This document shows, one piece after another, positions 41,918-49,951 of a stretch of DNA of 64,000 nucleotides. How positions within the stretch are numbered: position 1 is the stretch's first letter; the number at the start of each line of letters is the position of its first letter. The notes under the pieces were generated by a model that saw nothing but the letters and a program-made list of their open reading frames with translations, ran no database searches and had not been told where the DNA came from. The position numbers and the translations under genes are program-made. The stretch comes from Cellulophaga sp. RHA19 (GTDB lineage: Bacteria; Bacteroidota; Bacteroidia; Flavobacteriales; Flavobacteriaceae), in the NCBI RefSeq assembly GCF_002813425.1, contig NZ_PHUL01000001.1, positions 620,001 through 684,000 of the forward strand. The letters are read 5' to 3'.

Positions 41918-42766
41918 TTAAAATTTCCCATTTTCATTTTTCCAATCTGCTTTAGCAGGTATATTCTGAATAACATCCCAATGTTCTGCTATTTTTCCTT
42001 CTTCAATTCTAAATAGATCATAAAAAGCATTATGTTCTTCTCCTAAATTACCTTCACTCACAGTAAGTACAAAATTACCTTGCCCTAAAACCATATGTAT
42101 TTTACTATACTTCATAAAAATACCTTGTTGGGCCATAGACTCTAGAGCCGCACCTAATCCGGATAACTTATCTCCAATGTTAGGGTTATGCTGTATATAA
42201 TTGTCACCATCAAAATACTGAGCTAATTTGCTCATATCTCCATTAACAAGTATATCTGTAACAAATTTAGCAACAAGCTCCTTATTTTCTTCCGTTTTAT
42301 CTAAATCCTTAATTTCAGTGGCACCATCTATCATTGTACGTCCACTAGGGTTTGGTTGCGCTGCCGTTACTTGCAAATTATCCCAATGCTCAACTATTAA
42401 TCCGTCTTCAAATCTAAAAATATCAAACCCAATTTTAGGTCCAAAAAAATTATAATCTGTGTGCGTAAAAACAAAATTTCCATCTTCAAAAGCACGCACA
42501 GTATTTACTTTTGCAGAATTAGCAGGCAACGCCTTTAAGGTTTCTACAAAGCCATTTAACCCATCTGCAACATCTAAATTATGTTGTTTATAATTACTGG
42601 GATTAATGTAAGTTGCCGGTTTTTGATCTCCTGTTTCTATAGATTTTAGCAGAGCAACTACTTTATCTTTGTTAGAGATTTGTTTTGTTGCATCGTCATC
42701 TTGACCATTACAAGATATTGCTGTAAGCCCAAGAGCTACAGTTGCATATAAAATTGATTTTTTCAT
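41918..42766 (-). CDS. Lipoprotein with two SnoaL-like domains
   Basis: 282 residues. The lipobox A-I-S-C is followed by N-G-Q-D-D-D, an acidic run resembling flavobacterial surface-export signals. Two tandem SnoaL-type cones at about 33-150 and 158-280 each contain Y-I-N-P-S-N-Y-K-Q-H or Y-I-Q-H-N-P, then V-F-T-H-T-D or L-T-V-S-E-G, F-D-I-F-R-F-E-D-G or Y-D-L-F-R-I-E-E-G, and an E-H-W-D motif. Such proteins are predicted small-molecule binders or isomerases. Last of a leftward run with the CBU_0592-like and AraC genes. Confidence 0.8.
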   Translation of the reverse strand: MKKSILYATVALGLTAISCNGQDDDATKQISNKDKVVALLKSIETGDQKPATYINPSNYKQHNLDVADGLNGFVETLKALPANSAKVNTVRAFEDGNFVFTHTDYNFFGPKIGFDIFRFEDGLIVEHWDNLQVTAAQPNPSGRTMIDGATEIKDLDKTEENKELVAKFVTDILVNGDMSKLAQYFDGDNYIQHNPNIGDKLSGLGAALESMAQQGIFMKYSKIHMVLGQGNFVLTVSEGNLGEEHNAFYDLFRIEEGKIAEHWDVIQNIPAKADWKNENGKF

Positions 42767-42866
42767 AATTAATTAATTTTTTATGCAAAGATGCAACCAG
42801 TAAATTGCTTTAAAGTGATACAAAAAATCCAAAAGATGGTAATTTTTGTCCTATATTAAAAAATGA

Positions 42867-43136
42867 TTATACTTTTAGTTTTGGCTTAACAAAATAGCGT
42901 TCTCTTTTTTTGGTTTTGTATATGGTTAATGAAGCCATTACACACCAAATTAAATTAGAAACAAATGATGGTATGGCATTATAATAATAACAGTTTATGG
43001 CTATTAATAGTGCTCCAAAAAGATTCAAGTACTTAGCATAGTTAACGTACTTATTATTTTCTATAAGTGTAATCCCGTAAGCAAGGATTAAAAAGCCAGA
43101 ACCTGACCAACCTAATACATCAATTAACAATTTCAT
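42867..43136 (-). CDS. Small membrane protein, CBU_0592-like
   Basis: 89 residues with three predicted membrane helices (about 5-23, 33-50, 56-73) and a basic C-terminal tail (K-T-K-K-R-E-R-Y). The pattern D-V-L-G-W-S-G-S-G-F-L-I-L-A-Y and L-N-L-F-G-A-L-L-I-A-I-N matches small CBU_0592-type proteins. Function unknown. It lies between the AraC and SnoaL-like genes on the same strand. Confidence 0.7.
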   Translation of the reverse strand: MKLLIDVLGWSGSGFLILAYGITLIENNKYVNYAKYLNLFGALLIAINCYYYNAIPSFVSNLIWCVMASLTIYKTKKRERYFVKPKLKV

Positions 43137-43236
43137 TTTTACTAATTTGTTTCATTTATTGGGGTTAAATTATGAAGCAAATTTGCGCTATCAGGAGTTA
43201 TGTATTATGATACAAATACGGCTAAAAATGGTAATT

Positions 43237-44109
43237 TTACGCCAGTAGTATTTTTTTTCTAAATTCGGTTGGCGTAAAGCCTTGATGCTTTTTAAAATAT
43301 TTTACAAAATTTGTAGGCTCCTCAAAACCAATTCCGTAACCTATTTCTTTTACACTATCTTCTGTATGTACTAATAATCGTTTAGCTTCTAATATTACTC
43401 TAGCGTCTATCATTTGCTTTGGTGTAATATCCATAACTTTTAAAGTAGCTGCATTTAAACGTTTTTGAGTTACGTTTAACTGGTCGGCATATTTACTTAC
43501 AGATTTTTGATTGATAAAATTTTTATCTAACAGGTCTCTAAACTTAATTACACAATCTATATCTGGACCTTTATTTATTTTTTTACTATGCTGATTTTGC
43601 CTTTCTCGTTCTGATAAAAGTAAAATATTTTGAAGGTAATTCCTAAGTATATCAGACTGGTAATTGTCTATAGCCGTCTTTAGTTCTTCTTCAATAAACT
43701 GAAAAAGACCAGTGTAAATAGGTGTTAGTTTATTAACCTGTATGGTAGAGATAGAATACAGATCGTTAAAAAGCATATTACTTCGTAAAAACTTAGTGTC
43801 CTCATCTGTCTTACAAAAAAAATTATCTGTAAACAGTAAAACTACACCCTCTACTGCCTCATCCTCATCAAAACACTGTACACTATTTTTATCTACAAAT
43901 AAGATAGAGTTTGGCTTAATGTCTATAGGATTAAAATCTACCATATGACGCGGACTGCCCTTTTTAAACCATATAATTTGATAAAAATCTGCCCTATGAG
44001 GCACTATTAATTCATCAAAAAAATTATTATACAAGTCTGCTAGGTTTACCAACTCAAACTCGTGCGGCAAACCCTCTTTAAATCCGTGTTTTTGAATATC
44101 TGAAGCCAA
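43237..44109 (-). CDS. AraC-family transcriptional regulator
   Basis: 290 residues. The N-terminal cupin-like sensor region (about 25-130) includes Y-Q-I-I-W-F-K-K-G and D-F-N-P-I-D-I-K-P-N-S-I-L-F-V. The C-terminal double helix-turn-helix (about 190-285) ends in the classic I-G-Y-G-I-G-F-E-E-P-T-N-F-V-K-Y-F-K and G-F-T-P-T-E-F-R. No in-frame ATG precedes it. TTG at 44109 is the likely start, with a TACATTTG -7 box 26 bases upstream. The neighbouring small membrane protein and SnoaL-like lipoprotein may be targets. Confidence 0.88.
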   Translation of the reverse strand: MASDIQKHGFKEGLPHEFELVNLADLYNNFFDELIVPHRADFYQIIWFKKGSPRHMVDFNPIDIKPNSILFVDKNSVQCFDEDEAVEGVVLLFTDNFFCKTDEDTKFLRSNMLFNDLYSISTIQVNKLTPIYTGLFQFIEEELKTAIDNYQSDILRNYLQNILLLSERERQNQHSKKINKGPDIDCVIKFRDLLDKNFINQKSVSKYADQLNVTQKRLNAATLKVMDITPKQMIDARVILEAKRLLVHTEDSVKEIGYGIGFEEPTNFVKYFKKHQGFTPTEFRKKILLA

Positions 44110-44134
44110 TTGTTTATCTCTTAATCTAAAAACT

Positions 44135-44142
44135 CAAATGTA
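44135..44142 (-). promoter_or_regulatory. -7 promoter box of the AraC-type gene
   Basis: Reads TACATTTG on the minus strand, an exact TAnnTTTG match, placed 26 bases before the TTG start of the regulator. TTT rather than TTG is found 20 bases upstream. Confidence 0.5.
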
Positions 44143-44212
44143 TGCTAATTATTTTTTAGCTTAAACATTTAAAATTAAATACAAGAACAAACTTACTTCT
44201 TTAATAGAATTA

Positions 44213-45121
44213 CTACCTTTTTAGGGATAACATTTTTAACGCATATCGTTTTCCTAGCTCTCTAACTCCATTAGAATTAAAATGCACACTATCTTTACGA
44301 ACCTCACACCCTTTAGAAGATATTACGTAAGATGTTGGTATTGTTTGTGGCAAAGTATTTACTATAGGGTTCATACTTGCACACCTACCACCTTGCTCTT
44401 CATGTACCATTTCACCAGCAAGTAAAGGAACTTTAGTAGCATCTAAATTAAGGTCTGCTAACATATTGTTGTAGATGGTTGCTACGTAAGATGGCCACTG
44501 TTTATCACCTGTATTACTTTCTCCTTGATGTAAGAGAATACCTTTTATTACACCTTTTTTTTGAGCTTCTTTGGCAAATTTTATTAAGTGTTTATAGGGG
44601 TTACCACCATATGATTTTACTTTATCTGTAAACCAATCTTCTTTGTAAGTATCATCAAAATTGGTATACATATCTTTATCAAATAATCTAATATCACAAC
44701 CACCAATAGCAACACTAACCAAACCTACAGAGATACTGTCTGGTAAATTTTTAATCATTGTTTTACCAAAATAATCTGCAGGAGACAAACCTGTGTAGCA
44801 TTGGGTTAAAGGAGGTACAGCCGTATACCATTCCCCTTTTTTTCTTTTAAGATTATCACAATCTAAAGACTGTAATACTTTAAAACGGCTGGCCTCTTTT
44901 AAATCCTCTTCTTCTATTGTTGCAGAGCCTTCCATATTAGACTGTCCAAAACATAAATAAATATGAAAATTGGGATCAAAATCTATAGTATTAGACTCTG
45001 TAGTGTGTGTTGTATTTTTAGTGTTAAAAGTAGTTGAAGTTGATGATGCTGGTAAAAATGCTTTGTAAAAAGTAAACAAAAATGCAGTTAAAGCAATGTA
45101 CTTTATAAATGTAAATTTCAT
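44213..45121 (-). CDS. Secreted SASA-type carbohydrate esterase
   Basis: 302 residues with an N-terminal hydrophobic leader (about 5-25). The SGNH-like fold of the sialate O-acetylesterase/CE6 group is visible: F-G-Q-S-N-M-E-G carries the nucleophile Ser, I-L-L-H-Q-G-E-S-N is the second block, and D-S-V-H-F-N-S-N-G near the end holds the Asp/His pair. It should remove acetyl groups from plant or algal polysaccharides or sialic acids. No glycosidase lies next to it. Closed by the hairpin behind the 45300-46607 gene. Confidence 0.82.
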   Translation of the reverse strand: MKFTFIKYIALTAFLFTFYKAFLPASSTSTTFNTKNTTHTTESNTIDFDPNFHIYLCFGQSNMEGSATIEEEDLKEASRFKVLQSLDCDNLKRKKGEWYTAVPPLTQCYTGLSPADYFGKTMIKNLPDSISVGLVSVAIGGCDIRLFDKDMYTNFDDTYKEDWFTDKVKSYGGNPYKHLIKFAKEAQKKGVIKGILLHQGESNTGDKQWPSYVATIYNNMLADLNLDATKVPLLAGEMVHEEQGGRCASMNPIVNTLPQTIPTSYVISSKGCEVRKDSVHFNSNGVRELGKRYALKMLSLKR

Positions 45122-45237
45122 TGTTTCAATATTTTAAACACCAATAACTTCAATTATTAGTCAACAACGAATGTAAAAATTTTAACAATTAAAAAATTAG
45201 TAAATTATGCGATATATTGATACTTTCATGAAATAAC

Positions 45238-45277
45238 AAATGTCCAAATTAAACTTTTTAAGTCAATTTGGACATTT
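45238..45277. terminator. Terminator between hypothetical lipoprotein and esterase genes
   Basis: Perfect 13-base arms AAATGTCCAAATT and AATTTGGACATTT around a 14-base loop, 22 bases past the stop of the minus-strand lipoprotein gene. Confidence 0.7.
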
Positions 45278-45299
45278 ACAAAACAGGTTTTAAGTAATT

Positions 45300-46607
45300 C
45301 TAATCTAACAAACCTTTGGTTTTACTCCAAAGTCCTTCTCCTTGTTTCATTAGTTCATCTCCTGCTTTTTCTAAGTTTTCTGAGCTAGTATATTTATTGT
45401 AGTTTTCTATAAAGCTTTTAAAATTATCTACGGTAGCAAACATTTCCTTAGTATATGGTACGTTTTGCTCCTCCATTATTTTTTGCCAATCTACCTTAGC
45501 CAGTAAAGAGAACATATACTTAGTTGCTATTTTACTTAAAAAATATTTATCATAAAATCCGTTTAAAACTTTTCCAGGCTCTCTATTTTCTACGTATCCT
45601 ATAGACTCTCCCAATCTTGCTTTTTCGTCAGAAGAAAGCAAGTCACTTCCTTTTAATTTTTTTAATGCAGCAATTGCCTTATCATTTTTCTCTTTTTTTA
45701 GATATAAATAAGATTCAATAGACCAAATAATTTCATTATCTAATCCTATTTTTTTAGAATCTTCTAAAAACATTTCAAAATCTTCTAGTGCACGTTCCTC
45801 ATCAATATCACGGTCCATCATTAACCTATCAAAACCTCTAAACAAATGATTTAACGAATGAAAACCAATATGAGTTTGCTCATTATTTAAGTTTCCCCAC
45901 TCAAACATTGCTCTTGTGTATGGCAAGTCTATATCTGGGTTAGCATTTAACCAATCTATGTTTCTAGATATTTCATCTTCAGATAAATAATACAGTTTTT
46001 TCTCAAAAAACAAAAAACCTCTATAGTATTGCAAAAGTGCTTTTATTTCTGAATCTGGCAGTAGTTCTGGCTTAGTTTTAGAGCACTCGTATAAAGACAC
46101 CTCTTTACCTATATCTCTGCTTAAAACTACAATTGCACTTAAAACTGAGTGCTCTATATTTTGTACATAATCTTTATCTTCTCCTTGTAAAAACTCTTGA
46201 TTAGATGTTCCTTGCTTCGCATTTGCCCTAGCAAAAACCTCTAACAAAGTAGGAAACTCATCTTCATCAGTCTCCATTATAAATTTTTCCATCTTTTTAT
46301 AATCTCTGTAAATAGATATATAATCTAAAACAGTTAAGCTTTCAGAATCTTTAGCGTCATACTTAGAAACCTTATCAAAAATTCTATCTAAATCTGACTT
46401 AAATTCGGCGTACTCAGGACTAATATCACTTTCTCCTGCTGAAGCCCTAATTAAAATTTTAGCAAATTTATAAGTCAAGACTTTATCAGAATCTATACTT
46501 TCAACTAGCGTTTCTTTGTCTATAGCCAATAGTTCTTCATCTGTTTTATCTCCACCAAGACAACTATTAAACAGTATTACAATTAATAGTAGTAGTATTT
46601 TTTTCAT
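45300..46607 (-). CDS. Unrecognised helical lipoprotein
   Basis: 435 residues. The lipobox N-S-C-L is followed by G-G-D-K-T-D-E-E. The rest is predominantly alpha-helical and acidic with TPR-like pairs (A-L-E-D-F-E-M-F-L-E-D-S-K-K-I-G; S-Y-L-Y-L-K-K-E-K-N-D-K-A-I-A-A-L-K-K-L-K). I recognise no enzyme motif. The leader indicates an envelope location. Transcribed in the same direction as the preceding unrecognised gene (46688-47434) with an 80-base gap, so both may form a unit. Confidence 0.65.
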   Translation of the reverse strand: MKKILLLLIVILFNSCLGGDKTDEELLAIDKETLVESIDSDKVLTYKFAKILIRASAGESDISPEYAEFKSDLDRIFDKVSKYDAKDSESLTVLDYISIYRDYKKMEKFIMETDEDEFPTLLEVFARANAKQGTSNQEFLQGEDKDYVQNIEHSVLSAIVVLSRDIGKEVSLYECSKTKPELLPDSEIKALLQYYRGFLFFEKKLYYLSEDEISRNIDWLNANPDIDLPYTRAMFEWGNLNNEQTHIGFHSLNHLFRGFDRLMMDRDIDEERALEDFEMFLEDSKKIGLDNEIIWSIESYLYLKKEKNDKAIAALKKLKGSDLLSSDEKARLGESIGYVENREPGKVLNGFYDKYFLSKIATKYMFSLLAKVDWQKIMEEQNVPYTKEMFATVDNFKSFIENYNKYTSSENLEKAGDELMKQGEGLWSKTKGLLD

Positions 46608-46687
46608 AGATAATTTTTAAGGTTGATGCAGTAAAGTGCAAAATTAAAAGAATAGTTTATACAATTATACCCTGTTTAACGGGATTA

Positions 46688-47434
46688 TTAAGAGTTCCCT
46701 TCTCTAAGAACATCAGATAATTGAGTAATGCCCATAACATTGACTACCTCTCCTTCTTCAACCACAAAAAGATCTTCACACAATACTTCAAAGCCCTGTT
46801 TATCAGATAAAATAGCGTATGCATGTAAATTCATAAAATGTGTAATATGCTCTTTATCTAGTAAATTAGAGCACACAAAAATGAGCCCTTTTCTTGGTAT
46901 TGAAACCAATAGCTCATTAGAATTTAGCATTTTATGTGCCTCTAACATGTGTTTTTTACTTAATATTTTTTCACTAGCAAGTGCAGCTATTTTAACTGAT
47001 AAAATATCATACTCTATTTTTTCATCAGAGAAATCCCAAAACACAAAAGGTAATTCTAAATTATCTAAATTGATTAGACTATGCTTATCAAACATTTCGT
47101 AATCTTCTTCAGTTTTATCACTTGTTTTTAAATGAAAAATATCTATTTCTCCGTTTGCGCCCTCTTTATTTTTATCAATTATTACAAAAGCTTGTACAAT
47201 AGGAGCATAAATATCTTCTGTTTTATGAAAAACTGAGACTAATTCGTCTACCAAATCTAGCTCTTGTGTTTTTTGAGAAACCAAATACGGATAAACCATA
47301 GTGTAATCCACTTTCAACTCATCATTAGCCATCTCCTTCACCACAGATTTAACTGCTGGTTCGTCTGGCTTTTTACGCAATTTTGTTGGTTCTGCAGGGC
47401 CAAGTCCTAGAATGTTTCTTAAAAACTGTATCAT
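46688..47434 (-). CDS. Unrecognised cytoplasmic protein
   Basis: 248 residues without a signal peptide. Residues 14-35 are lysine/proline-rich. The rest alternates helix and strand: V-Y-P-Y-L-V-S, D-I-Y-A-P-I-V-Q-A-F-V-I-I-D-K, E-L-L-V-S-I-P-R-K-G-L-I-F-V-C. This gives the look of a DUF1444- or SseB-like globular protein, but I cannot assign a family. It lies upstream of the helical lipoprotein gene on the same strand. Confidence 0.6.
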   Translation of the reverse strand: MIQFLRNILGLGPAEPTKLRKKPDEPAVKSVVKEMANDELKVDYTMVYPYLVSQKTQELDLVDELVSVFHKTEDIYAPIVQAFVIIDKNKEGANGEIDIFHLKTSDKTEEDYEMFDKHSLINLDNLELPFVFWDFSDEKIEYDILSVKIAALASEKILSKKHMLEAHKMLNSNELLVSIPRKGLIFVCSNLLDKEHITHFMNLHAYAILSDKQGFEVLCEDLFVVEEGEVVNVMGITQLSDVLREGNS

Positions 47435-47569
47435 ATATAGTTTGGTTAATAGGTTATTTATAAAACTAAACTATATAATATTTGTAGAATACTACAGTGT
47501 GTATGTATTTCTGGTAGACTTGAACCTTTATTCGTTGTAAACGCAAGTATTTTTTAAAGTTAAAACAGA

Positions 47570-48877
47570 CTAATTTGTCCCTTTTTTTGAAGTATAAAAA
47601 ACCTGCTGTAGTGCTGGTCTAATATTTAGTGTATATAAGTTTCTGTTGGTTCTGGTTGGGTACACTCTGTTTGACAAGAAAATAAAAACCATATTGTTTT
47701 TAGGATCTGCCCAAACAAATGTTCCTGTAAAACCTGCGTGCCCAAAACTCTCTTTACTAACCTCTGGTGCCGGATATGCTTTTGCCAACGGCAATGTATC
47801 ATTGCCCAATGTAGGCTTATCAAAACCCAAACCTCTTTTATTATTATTTTCTGAATACTGTACGCGTGTAAATTCTTTAACTGTAGCATTAGAAAAATAG
47901 CGCTTGCCATTATACACTCCGTAATTCAAATACATCTGCATAATTTTAGCCAAATCTGTTGCAGAAGCAAACAAACCTGCATTACCAGATATACCGCCTA
48001 AAAGCGCTGCATTTTCATCATGAACAAAATTATGAGTAAGTTCTTTTCTAAAAACTGTATCTATTTCTGTAGGTACAATTGCATTAGCATACTTCTTGTT
48101 TTTAGGCAGAAAACCCATTGTATTTAGCCCTAAGGGTGTATAAAAATTTTGCTGTAAATATGTGTTATAATCTACACCAGTTATTTGTTTTACCAATTCT
48201 GGATACAGTAGAAAAGTAAGTCCAGAATACTTATACTTTTTTTCTTTTGATACTTTAGACCTGTTTATTTTACGGTACATTTTGTACTTAAATCTATCTT
48301 TTACGTACAAACCGTTGTATGCTTCTCTAGAGAATTTTTTGCTTGGTTTATTTTTAACAAACCTATGTTTTAGCTTCCCGTTTTTCTTTAAAACATCATT
48401 TAAAAAAACTATATAGGGAGCTAAACCTGCTTGGTGCGCTAGTATTTCTCTTAAAGTAATATGTTTTTTATTTGCTTTATGCCTCCAAGGCTTCCAATAA
48501 GTACTAAAGGGCACATCTAAATCTATCTTACCCTCATCATACAGCTTCATTAAAGCTGGCAAAGCAGCTGTAATTTTAGTTACCGAAGCAACATCATAAA
48601 TATCTGTTAGCTGTACTTTTTGCAAACTATCATACGTATGGTAACCGTATGCTTTATGAAAAATAATTTTAGAATCTTTTGCTACTAAAAGTTGTGCTCC
48701 AGGAAAGGCGGTATTCTTAATTCCTAGTTTCATAATAGAGTCGACCTTTTTATAAACTAAAACCGAATCTAAACCCACCTTAGTTATACTAACTTTAGGT
48801 AACTCTTGTGCAAATGAAAACAGCACACTAAAAAGTAGTATTGTTAACACTATTTTAGTCTGCTGTTGTTTTTTCAT
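47570..48877 (-). CDS. Secreted serine hydrolase, class C beta-lactamase fold
   Basis: 435 residues with a signal peptide to about residue 23. The S-x-x-K motif is S-V-T-K in D-V-A-S-V-T-K-I-T, and the tyrosine motif is Y-S-G in K-Y-S-G-L-T-F. A final H-A-G-F-T-G-T corresponds to the K/H-x-G box. The fold is that of penicillin-binding proteins, esterases and class C beta-lactamases. Bacteroidota have many of these acting as peptidases or esterases, so antibiotic resistance should not be assumed. It lies 13 bases after hemB, which starts at 49880. Confidence 0.85.
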   Translation of the reverse strand: MKKQQQTKIVLTILLFSVLFSFAQELPKVSITKVGLDSVLVYKKVDSIMKLGIKNTAFPGAQLLVAKDSKIIFHKAYGYHTYDSLQKVQLTDIYDVASVTKITAALPALMKLYDEGKIDLDVPFSTYWKPWRHKANKKHITLREILAHQAGLAPYIVFLNDVLKKNGKLKHRFVKNKPSKKFSREAYNGLYVKDRFKYKMYRKINRSKVSKEKKYKYSGLTFLLYPELVKQITGVDYNTYLQQNFYTPLGLNTMGFLPKNKKYANAIVPTEIDTVFRKELTHNFVHDENAALLGGISGNAGLFASATDLAKIMQMYLNYGVYNGKRYFSNATVKEFTRVQYSENNNKRGLGFDKPTLGNDTLPLAKAYPAPEVSKESFGHAGFTGTFVWADPKNNMVFIFLSNRVYPTRTNRNLYTLNIRPALQQVFYTSKKGTN

Positions 48878-48890
48878 AAAGGGTGTAATT

Positions 48891-49880
48891 TTATCCTAAA
48901 ATACGAATTGCATCTTTAGCAAAGTAACTTGCTATAATATTTGCACCTGCTCTTTTTATTGCAGTAAGTTGCTCTATAACTACTGCATCATGGTCTAACC
49001 ATCCTTTTTCTGCTGCTGCTTTTACCATTGCATACTCACCACTAACTTGGTAAACCGCCACTGGCACATCTACTTCGTTTTTAATTTCGCGTACAATATC
49101 TAGGTAACAAAGTCCTGGTTTTACCATTACAATATCTGCACCTTCATCTATATCCATTTCCGTTTCTCTAATTGCTTCAAAACGGTTGGCATAATCCATC
49201 TGGTATGTTTTTTTATCCTTAGGTATGTCTTTTACGTCTACTGGAGCAGAATCTAAAGCATCTCTAAACGGACCATAAAAAGCAGAGGCATATTTAGCAC
49301 TATAACTCATAATACCAGTATTATGAAAACCATCATCCTCTAAAGCTTCACGTATGCTTAAAATACGACCATCCATCATATCACTAGGTGCAACAAAATC
49401 TGCACCTGCTTCTGCATGCGATACACTCATTTCTGTTAATACCTCAACAGATTCATCGTTTAAAACTAAACCATCTTCTATAATACCATCATGACCATAA
49501 GAAGAGTAAGGATCTAAAGCAACATCTGTCATTACCAACATAGCCGGACATGCGTTTTTTACTGTTTTTACAGCACGCTGCATTAATCCGTCTGGATTTA
49601 AAGCTTCTGTTCCTTTATTATCTTTTAAGTTATCTGGAACTTTTGCAAAAAGCAAAACCGACTTTAAGCCCATTTTCCAAAGCTCTTTAACTTCTTTCTC
49701 TAACAAATCTAAACTATACCTAAAGTAATTTGGCATAGACGGTATTTCGTCTTTTACACCTTTACCTTCTACCACAAAAAGTGGCACTAAAAAATCGTCT
49801 GGAGATATAATGGTTTCACGAACCAAAGAACGTATTGCCTTGTTACTACGTAATCTTCTGTTTCTAATAATTGGATACAT
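48891..49880 (-). CDS. hemB: Porphobilinogen synthase (delta-aminolevulinate dehydratase)
   Basis: 329-residue enzyme that condenses two 5-aminolevulinate molecules to porphobilinogen. Landmarks are D-V-A-L-D-P-Y-S-S-Y-G-H-D-G, the active-site lysine regions (S-A-K-Y-A-S-A-F-Y-G-P-F and V-K-P-G-L-C-Y-L-D), and Y-Q-V-S-G-E-Y-A-M. The cysteine-rich zinc site of the zinc-dependent type is replaced by D-P-Y-S-S-Y, which points to the magnesium-type enzyme. It is 8 kb from the main heme operon, and a full promoter lies upstream. Confidence 0.95.
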   Translation of the reverse strand: MYPIIRNRRLRSNKAIRSLVRETIISPDDFLVPLFVVEGKGVKDEIPSMPNYFRYSLDLLEKEVKELWKMGLKSVLLFAKVPDNLKDNKGTEALNPDGLMQRAVKTVKNACPAMLVMTDVALDPYSSYGHDGIIEDGLVLNDESVEVLTEMSVSHAEAGADFVAPSDMMDGRILSIREALEDDGFHNTGIMSYSAKYASAFYGPFRDALDSAPVDVKDIPKDKKTYQMDYANRFEAIRETEMDIDEGADIVMVKPGLCYLDIVREIKNEVDVPVAVYQVSGEYAMVKAAAEKGWLDHDAVVIEQLTAIKRAGANIIASYFAKDAIRILG

Positions 49881-49904
49881 AATTATTGTTTACTTTAGTA
49901 GAGT

Positions 49905-49934
49905 CAAAGTTACTTAATATCAACCAAAAATCAA
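49905..49934 (-). promoter_or_regulatory. Promoter of hemB
   Basis: On the minus strand TTG (49932-49934) and TAACTTTG (49905-49912) are 19 bases apart, a full consensus match, 25 bases before the hemB ATG. It lies inside the 5' part of the divergent helicase ORF. Confidence 0.65.
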
Positions 49935-49951
49935 GAAACCACAGCCTTCAA

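Noticed and set aside
47434..47477. Inverted repeat TATATAGTTT / AAACTATATA as an operator
   Set aside because: Almost pure AT with a 24-base spacer and no second copy; it could easily be chance in this base composition.
47626..47910. 94-codon ORF inside the serine hydrolase gene, same strand, other frame
   Set aside because: The annotated frame carries the H-A-G-F-T-G box and a continuous fold; the alternative has no recognisable feature.
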